Program-made: the position numbers and the translations under genes
The notes under the pieces: generated by a model
What the model was told of the DNA's origin: nothing
The model's database searches: none
The model's input: only the letters and a program-made list of their open reading frames with translations
Assembly (NCBI GenBank): GCA_003427395.1
Contig: BFEA01000250.1
Location: 910,329 to 952,705, forward strand
DNA: 42,377 nt
Origin: Chara braunii
Lineage: Eukaryota > Streptophyta > Charophyceae > Charales > Characeae
Direction: 5' to 3'
In this document: piece after piece, positions 10,743-19,510 of the stretch
How the letters are laid out: each line of letters opens with the position of its first letter
How positions within the stretch are numbered: position 1 is the stretch's first letter

Positions 10743-11143
10743 GGGCCTCGTTCGGCACCACTTGAAAATACTGCCCTAACTCAGGGAGGGTGATTAATTT
10801 TCTCTAACTCATTTTTTTGTTCCACAGTCCCTTGAACTCGCACTTGAAAACGTGGCCCTTGAGCCCCAGGACCAACCCTCGACCGGAAGGAAAAGGGAAA
10901 AAAAAAAAAAAAAAATCCCTCCAGCCCTTGAGCCTCAAATGACCTCCTGAGCCGCCCTTCAGCCGCCCTTCAGCCACCCTTGAGATTTTCGTCATTTTGG
11001 CTGGGGAACACTTGAGTTTCAAGGGTGGACCCTAGAGATGCAAAATGTGGAAACATTTGGGACTTCCAAATCGTAGTAAATAGGGAGGGTGGAACGATGC
11101 TTCCTTGAAAATCCGTGATTTTCAACTAGTGTTGAGAAATGCC
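10743..11143. mobile_element. ~400-bp nonautonomous Harbinger-like element
   Basis: Left end GGGCCTCGTTCGGCACCAC is preceded by TAA. The right end, read inverted, is a diverged version. The first ~110 bp matches the terminus of the transposase-bearing element at 2160-2284, and the last ~100 bp matches 18750-18850 in inverted orientation. An A18 tract sits at 10898-10915. There is no coding capacity. These termini resemble those of plant Tourist/Harbinger MITEs. Confidence 0.65.
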
Positions 11144-11345
11144 ACTGAAGAGTAAGTGGAGCCATTGCACAATACTCGCCCGCTGAACTCTACAAAAATT
11201 TGTGTGCTGTAGAGGAGTGTAGCGAGGCCCATTCTCCCCAGAAACGAACCCTCTGCATCCAAAAAACGCACTCGACAAAGGTGTAGAGTAGCGTAGCGAG
11301 GCCCAATCTCCCCAGAAATGAGCCCTCTGCATCCAAAAGAAACGT
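11144..11345. repeat. Fragments of GAGGCCC-type termini
   Basis: Two partial ends, each with (G)AGTGTAGCGAGGCCCA-like sequence, lie near 11210-11232 and 11284-11308. Both are followed by a TCTCCCCAGAAA(C/T)GA(A/G)CCCTCTGCATCCAAAA stretch, so a ~75-bp unit is duplicated. Confidence 0.7.
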
Positions 11346-11368
11346 TTTCATTTTTCTTCCTTTTTTCT

Positions 11369-11427
11369 CAGGGGCCATGCTAATCTTCTCTGTCTCGTTC
11401 CAGTTTTAACGGATGTCCCAAAGGACC
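11369..11427 (-). pseudogene. U6 snRNA retropseudogene 1 (5' part only)
   Basis: On the minus strand this has the U6 5' end, then GAACGAGACAGAGAAGATTA and GCATGGCCCCTG, where it stops. An A-rich stretch follows on the same strand. Similar CCAAA(A)GAA(A)C words lie on both sides and may be a decayed target-site duplication. Confidence 0.85.
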
Positions 11428-11464
11428 AAAGAACCTTCTCTGCCTTTCGAGCAGAAGTGAGAAT

Positions 11465-11579
11465 GGGCCTCGACTTTCCACATGCACAAAAGACAAAAAA
11501 TATGGCAGTGCATCTTTCCATGTTCTAGCGGAAGATTCCTTCTCATTTTGCACATTTGGAGAGTAGTGCAGCCAGGCCC
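11465..11579. mobile_element. 115-bp MITE with AAT duplication
   Basis: Starts GGGCCTCGAC and ends GCCAGGCCC, flanked by AAT on both sides (11462-11464, 11580-11582). The interior holds TTTCCATGTTCTAGCGGAAG followed by a TTCATTC-like and TTTTGCACAT run. The same core is found at 16841-16974, at 29650-29704 and in the satellite at 40.9-42.4 kb. Confidence 0.75.
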
Positions 11580-11589
11580 AATACCTGGG

Positions 11590-11703
11590 CAGAGGTCCCA
11601 CTTGCTTGCATTATTTCGTTCTAGACCCCGCACATTCAATTTCACGAATGCGCAGAGGTCCCACTTGCTTGTATTATTTCGTTCTCGACCGCACATTCTA
11701 TTT
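11590..11703. repeat. ~60-bp tandem duplication
   Basis: Two copies begin CAGAGGTCCCACTTGCTTG (about 11590 and 11652) and end with TTTCGTTCT(A/C)GACC and a CACATTC-TTTCA segment. A related, partly inverted copy lies near 13990-14075. Confidence 0.85.
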
Positions 11704-11887
11704 CAAGAATGGACGGACCACGATAAACCCAGAATCCCGATACGTGGGAGCTTCGGGCCTCACAGCACCGTTCACCCATGTGGGAATGGAGGGCGCATAC
11801 ATTCAGGTTGAAAGTGGAAAGATACACCGCCATGTCTTTTGCCTTTTTCACATTTCATAACCAGTGCGGTGAGGGACCTTAGGGTCA

Positions 11888-11972
11888 GATCCCACCACCC
11901 TGGATTATTCATTTTTTACCCTCGATTACGAAGATCAACGGTCAGAAATGAACAATTGGGGCTAGTGGGATC
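11888..11972. mobile_element. 85-bp mini foldback, GATCCCAC ends
   Basis: Starts GATCCCACCACCC and ends GGGGCTAGTGGGATC, an imperfect inverted pair. The ends match the larger elements at 12197-12643 and 12846-13207, so this is probably an internally deleted member. Confidence 0.55.
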
Positions 11973-12129
11973 TGGTCCTTATCCCCACTAATGGTCCACA
12001 GTGTGCAAGAGGTGCAGAAAACACCTGTGCCTGTGCAGAGCCTTTCCCGGACTTCAGGACTACCGGTAGAAGCTCGCTCCACTCCCCGCCAACTTTGAAA
12101 ATCTACACCTGCCAGATACCGAGTACACC

Positions 12130-12715
12130 GGCTACGCCTGAAAATTCGGAGGCCGGGCCCGACGACAAACGAAACGACTGCCATTGATAAGAGGCTGATC
12201 CCACTATGAACTTTTACCAAAAAGTCGTAAAAGTCCCTTGGAAGTAGGAGAAGTGCCGAAGGTTTCGTAGGGAAAAAGTGGGATCCCATAGCCCGGACTT
12301 CTTGGCGCTTTCCCGATTGCATCGCCGAATTTCGATGGCCGTGCACGGGTCCAGCGGAGACACCCAGTCTCCCTTTGTGCAAAAGAAAGACCGCGTTCAC
12401 AAAACAAAACAAAAAAAAAAAACCCAAAAACTTGCCTACTTTTTGGGGGAAGGGTAGGGGGTCACGGGCTCCCTACCTTTTCCTACCAACTTCACGCTGC
12501 GGGTCAAGGCGGTGGCGACACGCAAAATTCCGTGAGTAGAAACAGGCATTTTCTGTTGCACTGCCGTCGGACTGTGAAGTTGGGGAAACCATATGGGATC
12601 CCCTTTTTTTCCAAAAAGCTCTGCTACTAATAACTGTGGGATCAGGTACTAAATCTGATCGGCGGCTGTCGTTTCGTTTGTTGTCGGCCCGGCCTCCGAA
12701 TTTTCAGGAGTAGCC
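12130..12715. mobile_element. Foldback element with GATCCCACTA inner ends
   Basis: Inner ends GATCCCACTA (12197) and GTGGGATC (to 12643) lie inside outer inverted arms of about 48 bp (12130-12178 and 12668-12715) that share CGGAGGCCGGGCC and GACAAACGAAACGAC. The interior resembles 12846-13207, notably TTTTTACCAAAAA-TCG near the left and GTAGAAACAG near the right. No reading frame was recognised. Confidence 0.6.
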
Positions 12716-12753
12716 AGTTTTCCCTATTTTCCCATGCGGGAAAGGTACTAGTG

Positions 12754-12838
12754 GTTTAAAATTGGAACCATACAGAGAAAGAGAAGATTAGCATGGCCCC
12801 TGCGCAAGGATGACACGCATAAATCGAGAAATGGTCTA
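12754..12838 (+). pseudogene. U6 snRNA retropseudogene 2 (5'-truncated)
   Basis: Retains AAAATTGGAACCATACAGAG, then a 6-base insertion, then AGATTAGCATGGCCCCTGCG through AAATCGAGAAATGGTC. The first ~20 nt of U6 are missing. It abuts the element that starts at 12846. No target-site duplication could be seen. Confidence 0.9.
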
Positions 12839-12845
12839 AGGCTTG

Positions 12846-13207
12846 GATCCCACTACGCATTTTTACCAAAAAATCGAAAAAGTTCCTCAAAAGCAGGCAC
12901 CTGGCCTTTCGGACCGTATAAGCTTTTTTGAGCCCCACAGGGCCGACGTTCGTGGGCTGTTACAGCGCGGGGGGCGAAAAGCGGTGGCCGTGCGAGGGAC
13001 CTCTGAATTTTGGTTGGTCCGTATGGAGAAAAAAGAGAGACATACGGGCCCCCCGACTTTCTGGGGGCAGGGATGGGGCTGCCCGCTTCTGGGAAAGTCC
13101 CCACCGCTTCACGGCTCGGGTGTCGGCCTGCACAACACGTCCCACATTGACAGTAGAAACAGCCGGTTTGTATGATGCACGCATCGCATCCGTATCATTG
13201 TGGGATC
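12846..13207. mobile_element. GATCCCAC-family element, second copy
   Basis: Starts GATCCCACTACGCAT and ends ATTGTGGGATC. It is co-linear with 12197-12643 but shorter (362 against 447 bp). The family is unclassified; it has no coding capacity here. Confidence 0.6.
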
Positions 13208-13782
13208 GGGTTTTCGGACCTTAAAACCCCTCACTAGAGTCTGTGGATCCAAGCCCGTTACATCCATATTTGGCGAGTTGCGAGGCGACCGGTACGCCCC
13301 AATATACATGCCGATCTGTCGACGACAACGTTCCGGCCAGAGAAATGCCAGACGTTTCGTGCCGTACCTGACCAAAGGGGTACCCGCCTCTGCATACATA
13401 GATATATTGAGATTCAGGCGTCAACGGTTCGAGTCCCCCCGTGATTTGATCTAAAAAGTCGAAAGCAGAATGGTCCCGCGTCTACATAGAGATGCATGCG
13501 TCAACGGTTTTCGCATCTAAGAGCCAACGAACGCTACGCGGAAGACGCCGACCGAAACTGACCCTGCATGGAAATGCCAGCAGACAGATGCCAGCTGGCA
13601 GCAATACACACGTGAACAGAGGACAGTGCGCCAAAGCTTGAGGCTCTGGTGTTAGGTGTGAAAGACAATCGATTTCCTCCTCCTCCCCTCCCCTCCCCTT
13701 CCCTCCCCTCCGACCCCGACCAACAAAAAAACGATAGTTGACTAGACCGTCGAGTCGAGAAGGCGGCGTGGGAGAATGGAAA
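13208..13782. other. No gene; short direct repeats and a B-box-like word
   Basis: GCGTCAACGGTT occurs at about 13419 and 13499. The first is followed by CGAGTCCCCC, which resembles a tRNA T-arm, but no A box or cloverleaf could be placed. A C-rich stretch lies at 13678-13712. Confidence 0.5.
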
Positions 13783-13890
13783 GACGGGGGCAGTACTTCG
13801 GGACATCCGTTAAAATTGGAGCGATACACAGAAGATTTCCATGACCCCTGCGCAAGGATGACACGCATAAATCGAGAAGGACGGGGGCAG
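13783..13890 (+). pseudogene. U6 snRNA retropseudogene 3 with target-site duplication
   Basis: U6 sequence runs from about 13796 (TTCGGGACATCCGTTAAAATT) to 13878 (AAATCGAGAA) and lacks the last ~10-15 nt. GACGGGGGCAG is present exactly on both sides (13783-13793 and 13880-13890). The middle has a small deletion and substitutions (AGAAGATTTCCATG). Confidence 0.92.
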
Positions 13891-14640
13891 GAATGGAACA
13901 TAGAGATGCATGCGGCAAGCAGTACCAGACAGGATGAGGACGGGGAGAGAAGTCAGAAGAGTACGAAATGGAGGAGGAGACAACTGAAAGTGGTCCCACT
14001 TGCTTGTATTATATTATAGTATTTCGTTCTAGGATGAGGACGGGGGACCTCTGCCCAGGTATTGGGCCTCGCTGTAGTAACGGACAGGATGAGGGCGGGG
14101 AGAGCAGTCAGAAGAGGACGGGGAGAGCAGTCAGAAGAGGACGGGGAGAGCACTCAGAAGAGATGGAACAGATTTGCGGCAAGCAGTAACAGACAGGATG
14201 AGGACGAGGAGATAGAGAGCAGTCAGAAGAGTAGGAAAGGGAGGAGGAGGAGACAACGGGCGACCAGCAACAGGAGGAGGAGGAGGAGGAGGAGGAGGAG
14301 GAGGAGAAGAAGGAAGACGACGACGAGGGAAACAAAATTTGAGACACACATGTAGATATCGTAAAAGAAGCGCCGAAAAAGAGCAAAAGTACAAAAAGAA
14401 GTCCTGAACGATGGAGATCTCCCGTCCGTAACGAAGAAAGGGCGGGAGGAAATGGAGTAAGGCGAGCAAAAGAACAAAAAGAAGTCCTGAACGATGGAGA
14501 TCTCCCGTCCGTAACGAAGAAAGGGCGGGAGGAAATGGAGTAAGGCCCTAGCTCCACCACTCGTGGCGAAACTGCTGAGTGCACCTTTCCACCTTCTAGC
14601 TGAAGGCACAATCGCTATTTTATGCATTTGGAGAGGGGTG
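13891..14640. repeat. Purine-rich tandem repeats
   Basis: From about 14088 to 14160 a ~24-bp unit (GACGGGGAGAGCAGTCAGAAG) repeats three times. A (GGA)n tract lies at 14272-14308. An 83-bp unit is duplicated in tandem with very few differences at 14381-14463 and 14464-14546. Coding frames over these tracts are low-complexity and unconvincing. Confidence 0.85.
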
Positions 14641-14732
14641 CTATTTTTCTATGCATGTGGAGAGGGGTGCTATTTTTTATGCATTTGGAGAGGGGTGCTA
14701 TTTCTTATGCATTGGGAGAGGGGTGCAGTCAG
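14617..14732. repeat. ~31-bp tandem repeat, four units
   Basis: Each unit carries TATGCAT(T/G)(T/G)GGAGAGGGGTGC. The preceding 14547-14616 looks like a diverged member of the 115-bp MITE family (CACCTTTCCACCTTCTAGCT). Confidence 0.8.
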
Positions 14733-14939
14733 GGCTAAGAAGGGGAGAAGGGGAAACAAACAGCGGAAGAGGAAAGTGGATACCATTCTCAGCCATTTGG
14801 TTTAGATCAAGTGTGGAATCTGTTGTTTTTTCCAGATCAGTCTGAGCAAAACAGGAAAAATACAAAAGGAAGGAAGAGGAAGAGCCGATGTCTTCCAATA
14901 CACATCATCATTTGACGCAAAACAAAAGAAACAAGAAAC

Positions 14940-15640
14940 CATTTTTTATTTTATTTTTTTTATAAGAAGAAACCACTTTTGACATGGGTGTGAGTCATTA
15001 CCGCAAATGTAGAACCTGTCTTTCCGGTCAGTTAAAGAGAGGAGGGTTGGAGGGGGAGGGGGGCGAAAAAAGAGGAAGAGAACGGAGAGCAGGAAGGGCC
15101 GATATGTCTGTCAATAGAAAAATCTTCGCAGTCAAAGGGAACAAAAAAAAAAAAAAAAAAAAAAAAGATAAAAGGCTGACCGTGTTTTTACGGTACGTAA
15201 AAGGGGGGGGAAGAAAACCCTTTACGGGGTACGTGCATACCCCGTAAATGGCGAGCATTGTTGGGCAAAAAAAGGGGAAAGACGGGAGGGACACAAAAAA
15301 AGGAAAAAAAGAACAAGGGGAGAGAGGCAAGAGAAGAACGAAATGAGGAAGGAGGAGATGAAAGGGGGAAGACGGGATAGGCGGGGATTTATTTATTTTT
15401 TTCCTTTGGATAGGCGGGGATTTAAAATGGTACGTAAAAGGCGGGAAATTAAAACGGTAAGTAAATCTGAAACTGGGGCTTGAGATGGGGCCAATGAAAA
15501 ACAACCGGACAGAATGGGAAGATGAGATGAAGGGAATGAAGGGATGGGCGAGAAAGGACCAGATGATATGAAGGGAATGAAGGGATGGGCGAGAAAGGAC
15601 CCAGGGGGCGGGAAGGGGGACAGGAGGTGAGATGGGTGCA
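14940..15640. other. Purine-rich non-coding stretch with A24 tract
   Basis: A24 lies at 15143-15166. GAAGGGAATGAAGGGATGGG is present twice (about 15529 and 15571). The long minus-strand frame across 15028-15654 is pure low-complexity S/F/P/L sequence and is not taken as a gene. Confidence 0.6.
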
Positions 15641-15641
15641 C

Positions 15642-15764
15642 CTACCGTCTTCACCGGAATAGAACGCCCGGTAATTATCGCCGTATCTGGGCTGAAAGTT
15701 GTGCCAAATTATACAGCTATAATGACCGGGCGTTGTATTCGGTATATTTGAGTGAAGACGGTAG
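15642..15764. mobile_element. 123-bp hairpin MITE, copy 2
   Basis: Starts CTACCGTCTTCACCGGAAT and ends GAGTGAAGACGGTAG. It shares CAACGCCCG(G/A)-type arms with the copy at 7321-7431. Confidence 0.8.
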
Positions 15765-15843
15765 CCCAGCCCATGTGGCTGAATGTGACACCCATTTACT
15801 GTTGACAAACTCTTAAAAAAAGACCAAAGGACCGAAGTTCGAG

Positions 15844-15873
15844 AAAGGACCAAAGGTCCTTCGGGACATCTGT

Positions 15874-15905
<32 letters not shown>

Positions 15906-15995
15906 GGACCCTGCGCAAGGATGACACGCATAAATCGAGAAATGGTCCAAACTAAAATTAAAAAAAAAAAAAAAAAAAAAAACAAAGGACCAAAG
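15844..15995 (+). pseudogene. U6 snRNA retropseudogene 4, near full length, A-tailed
   Basis: U6 sequence covers 15856 to 15949, from GTCCTTCGGGACATC to AAATGGTCC, with a few substitutions (for example GGACCCTG for GGCCCCTG). An A tract of about 23 follows (15960-15982). AAAGGACCAAAG lies directly before U6 (15844-15855) and again after the A tract (15984-15995). Length, tail and duplication are those of LINE-mediated retroposition. No plant-type USE or TATA box was seen upstream, so a functional gene is unlikely. Confidence 0.93.
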
Positions 15996-16500
15996 TTCGA
16001 GTCCTGATGGAATGAGATGTGAATAAAATGACTTGGAATCACCTTGGGCCAATCAGTTTGATGGCGATACCTCAAGAGCCCTCGCCCGTTATTAAAATAA
16101 ATAAACTCTAGAAAAAAGGAAGCCTAGCTTTAGGGGGGGAAAAAAAAAAAGAAAGGAGATGGACCAAGGAAGAGAAGGACACTAGGACGGAAGGGTATAG
16201 TCGCACCACCGGTAGGACGAAAGGACAGAATCTTACGGCTGTAATTGCGGTCAGATGCATCCGGAAAACTCACGGGTGTGAGAGTATGGCCTAATTCACA
16301 CAAAGAGAGGGAAGAGGAAGCAGAAAGGAGCCAAAGAAAAAGACGAATGGAAATACGATGTCGAGGAGGAGGGAGGCGACCGAGGAGTAGGTTCCCAGGG
16401 GTTAAAAAAGAATGACCAAAACAATAGAGAGGGGTAGTCAACGGATTTTCTAGTTTGAATTGTGATCGGGAGAGCAAAGAGCACCGGCCGGGCAAAACGA
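15996..16500. other. No recognised gene
   Basis: Nothing assignable; the long minus-strand frame across 16130-16834 is Ser/Pro/Leu-rich low complexity over purine-rich DNA. Confidence 0.5.
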
Positions 16501-16566
16501 GGAGGGAGGGGAAGGGGGAGGGGAAGGGGGAGGGGAAGGGGGGAAGGGAGTGGGAGGGAGTGGGAG
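16501..16566. repeat. G-rich tandem repeat
   Basis: GGGGAAGGGGGA units repeated about four times, then GGGAGTGGGA. With many G3+ runs, this strand could form G-quadruplexes. Confidence 0.85.
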
Positions 16567-16840
16567 AATGGAGAAACAGTGTGAGACGCGAGAGAGATTG
16601 GGGCGAGGAGAGGCGCGAAGAGGAAGAGAAGGAAGAAGATCGGAGAGAGAGGAGGAGATGACGGGCGCGGAGAAGACAAATAGTGTACGAGAATCGTTGG
16701 CCCGTTCTTCGTCCTTCTGCCACGTGGACGCACGTGGCCGAGGACAAGCCAAGTGACATTCTGGTCTTTTCTTTGTCCCCCTCCTTCAGAGCAGACATGG
16801 CGCTCCTCCCTCTTCCCCTTCTCATCAGAAACATGATTCA

Positions 16841-16974
16841 GGGCCTCGCCGCACTAATCGCCAAAAGCACAAAAGACAAAATTTCCGGCGGTGTGTCTCT
16901 GAGAAAGCCATGTCCTAGCGGACTATTCATTCTCATTTCGCACATTTGTTTGGGTGAGTGGTGCGGCGATGCCG
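16841..16974. mobile_element. 134-bp MITE inside the apyrase-like intron
   Basis: Starts GGGCCTCGCCGCACTAATCG; the right end GGTGCGGCGATGCCG is a diverged inverse. TCA is duplicated at 16838-16840 and 16975-16977. The interior has CATGTCCTAGCGGACTATTC and CATTTCGCACATTTG, matching the core of the 115-bp MITE at 11465. Confidence 0.75.
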
Positions 16975-16978
16975 TCAA

Positions 16979-16984
16979 ACTCAC
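16979..16984 (-). other. Splice donor of apyrase-like exon 1
   Basis: GTGAGT immediately after GGAAGTACTG on the minus strand. The intron sequence then reads TTGA into the MITE whose right boundary is 16974. Confidence 0.75.
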
Positions 16985-17441
16985 CAGTACTTCCGCAGTC
17001 AATCACAACGGCGTAATCCGCCTGCTGCTGCACCCTCTCCCAATTCCAGACCAATCCGACAGCCAAGAATAGGACAGCAATAAGCGCCGCGGTAATGCCA
17101 CGTCGCCAGACCGAATCGCAGGACGCAATGACAGACAAGAGCTTGGCAAACCCTTCGCCTACGCGCCAGCTCGGCGCGCTTTTGGGACCGCTTTCGATCG
17201 ACACAGGGAGGATCGCCATGCCACCCGAATGAAGTCCTCCAAGCGACTGCCTACCGCCTAACCCCACTCCCGCCAGCCCGCCTAAGCCTGTTCCCGTCAG
17301 AATTCCGCCTCCTCCCCTCGCTATTCCCCCTCCTGCACTAATGCCCCCTCCTCCAACTCCTCCCATAATTCCCCCCCCTCCCCCAGCCAAGGCCATTTCT
17401 AAGCTGATGGACCCTGTGCTTCGCGACCGAATTAAGCCCAT
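16985..17441 (-). CDS. Apyrase-like (GDA1/CD39 family) exon 1
   Basis: GDA1/CD39 enzymes hydrolyse nucleoside tri- and diphosphates. The exon ends in YAVVIDCGSTG, the start of apyrase conserved region 1 (usually followed by TR or TS). Just before it is a hydrophobic segment (ALIAVLFLAVGLVWNW) that would be a signal-anchor, giving a type II or two-pass membrane protein of the endomembrane system, like plant APY7-type proteins. The N-terminal region is cytosolic and strongly Gly-rich. The first in-frame ATG (MGLIRSRS) is at 17441; the frame stays open upstream to 17597, so an earlier exon is possible. The exon stops at a donor (ACTG/GTGAGT, 16984/16985) in phase 1. The remaining conserved regions 2-5 were not found downstream in this window, so the intron runs past 16 kb or the gene is truncated. 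Confidence 0.75.
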
Positions 17442-18398
17442 ATTTTTTAGCCTCTGCTGGACAGCGGACCTGTCAACCACTGCGCGCCAACCCCGTCTCC
17501 ACGTGGCAACCCGTCCAAGGCAGTCGGCTAGTCGATCATATCGAGCCCAAACACGGCGTATCGTCTTTTCTTGACGCTCTGCCTCTTCAGAGCACAACCT
17601 ATTTATTTGATACGAAAAGGAGGGAGCCCCTGGGGCGTTATGTCGTCAGCCGACTCAGCCCCCTTATACTCGTGGTTCCCTATGTCCATCAAGCTCCCCA
17701 GTATTAATTTTTTCACTGTACAGACCCCTGCACCGTCACACTCATGGCTTCCCCGCCTCTTTTCGATCGCTTCCCCGCCTCTTTTCGATCGCTTCCCCGC
17801 CTCTTTTCATCGCTTTCCGCCCATTATTCCGATCGTTTTCCCGCCTTTTCTCATACCTTTCCCGGCTTTTCTTATACCTTTCCCGCCTTGGTTCATCGCT
17901 TCATCGCAAATTCCGTCTTCTCCTTTGTTCTTCTTCTTACTTCTTACAGAACGGTCATGAGAACCTTATCATTCATTAGCTGCCAAATCAGATCATCCTG
18001 TCTCAGCCCGTCCTCACACTTGAATTTTTCGGCATGAATTTCAAGGAGATACTGTATGTGGTGGTGAGCTACACCCAGCCATGTCCGCTTGCGCCCCCTG
18101 CTTCGTCCATAGATTGAGCGAGTGCTCCTCATCCATCACGCTCCTCCTAATTTGCTCGCTCTTCTTGTCGCACAAGCAAACGACACGGCGCGTGGATTGA
18201 TTGACCCCCTCCGCTCAATCTGACCTGCCCTGGCAAGGTAGCCATGGAGCAGCGCGCGCCACGTGTACGAGGAACATAAGGTGTCCCCGCACCGTTGTAC
18301 CGTTGCGCCCGCCGAACGCTCGTGGAGAAAATCCAATTATACCAAAATCAATACCAACCCCCGTCCGCCCGATGCCCCTCGGTTGTCCCTTCCCTGTG
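17442..18398. other. 5' region of the apyrase-like gene
   Basis: It holds a short tandem repeat at about 17748-17818 (CTTCCCCGCCTCTTTTCGAT, about three units with decayed copies to 17885). A minus-strand frame of 62 codons at 17944-18132 (contains HHHIQYLLEIHAEKF) has no recognised domain; it could be an upstream exon but nothing proves it. No promoter element was identified. Confidence 0.4.
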
Positions 18399-18452
18399 AA
18401 AGAACCAATCGACGTGTCATCCTTGCGCAGGGGTCATCCTTGCGCAGGGGTC

Positions 18453-18484
<32 letters not shown>

Positions 18485-18518
18485 ACGGATGTCCCGAAGG
18501 ACAAAGAACCAATCGACG
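18399..18518 (-). pseudogene. U6 snRNA retropseudogene 5 with target-site duplication
   Basis: On the minus strand U6 runs from 18502 (GTCCTTCGGGACATCCGTTA) to about 18415, ending at GGATGACAC, so the 3' end is missing. An 18-bp piece around CCCCTGCGCAAGGATGA is duplicated within it. AAAGAACCAATCGACG is found exactly at 18399-18414 and 18503-18518. Confidence 0.93.
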
Positions 18519-18749
18519 ACCCTTTCGTCGCCAAAAAACAAAAACGAAAAAAAAACAGATGCAAGACGCCCTTCTTTTTTTTCTTTCGCAAAGAAGCCCA
18601 GCTCGAACCCCACTGCCGAGCCCCGCACCTTACAAAAGACTGCAAATCGCGAAACAACGACCAGCGCCCGAAATTTGAAAAAAAATAAAAAATAAAAAAT
18701 AAATCATAAAACGGGAAAGATCCAAAGAACAGCACATCTCAAAGACAGA

Positions 18750-18850
18750 GGGCCTCGTTCGACACCACGTGAGATCTGCGAAATGTCAAGGAAACATCGT
18801 TCCACCCCTCCCGAATTACGACGATTTTCAAAGTCCAAATGTTTCCAGGG
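18750..18850. mobile_element. Solo terminus of the Harbinger-like family
   Basis: Starts GGGCCTCGTTCGACACCAC. The following ~80 bp matches the inverted right end of 10743-11143 (CATCGTTCCACCC, ACGATTT, CAAATGTTTCCA). The element is cut at about 18850 by the next one. Confidence 0.65.
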
Positions 18851-18851
18851 G

Positions 18852-19351
18852 TCTCGCTCCACTACACTACACTAGACTTTAGTCTAGAGTCCATCTAGCG
18901 TTGTCAGACTCTAGAAAATAACAAAAAGTAGACCTGGCTCCACTTACACTAGAGGGGGCTACTATCGAAGGACTCTCTAACACTCCAAAGTGGAGTCTAG
19001 TGTAGTAGAGGGAGGAAACCACTCCCAAACCTGCAAATTGATAATGAATCTTGTGCTGCAACATGGAAAGATACATGGGGCTGCAGTCTCTACTGTCTAC
19101 AGCAGCCCCCATTCCACAAGGGGACACAACCAGGGTGGGTTTTCGACCCAGACTTGCCGTTCACTCTCCAATTTCACTGTCGAGGACCCTAGAGGAAACA
19201 GGCGCTGCAGGCAGGGCCACTCTAAAGGACTCAAGAGTGTGGGTCTAGTTTCTGACAGCACGAGACACACATTTTAGAGAGATTTTTGTAGTGTAATTGG
19301 AGCGAGGCAGACCTCTCGAATTTTTGAGAGTCTAGTGTAGCGGAGCGATGT
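18852..19351. mobile_element. ~500-bp TIR element (CTCGCTCCACTACAC)
   Basis: Left end TCTCGCTCCACTACACTACA and right end GTCTAGTGTAGCGGAGCGA are inverted. Extra internal copies of the end occur near 18990 and 19290. No reading frame was recognised. Its right end abuts the inverted repeat family at 19352. Confidence 0.6.
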
Positions 19352-19510
19352 GACGCCCAAAACCTCATGCCCGGCGCGACTTCCTGATCGGAGTGGGATG
19401 TGGGCCTGGAAGTGCGAAAAAGGGGTGTGCCAAGGATTTTTGGGAAAAGTGGGGGTGGAGTCTCAGGTCGGAACTGGGACCTCCTGTGGCAAGGATTCAG
19501 GGGCATAGAT
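19352..19510 (-). repeat. Downstream block of the inverted repeat family, copy 2
   Basis: The reverse complement matches 6301-6440 closely. It is followed on the minus strand's upstream side by the conserved frame at 19806-20144, in the same order as copy 1. Confidence 0.8.

Noticed and set aside
15028-15654. 208-codon minus-strand reading frame as a membrane protein gene
   Set aside because: Hydrophobic runs come from A/G-rich simple repeats, including an A24 tract and a duplicated GAAGGGATGGG segment.
15856-15949. Functional U6 snRNA gene
   Set aside because: It has substitutions in the conserved body, an A tract instead of a T run after the end, a target-site duplication, and no recognisable upstream promoter element.
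16130-16834. 234-codon minus-strand reading frame as a gene
   Set aside because: It is Ser/Pro/Leu-rich low complexity over purine-rich simple sequence, with several other long frames overlapping in the same DNA.
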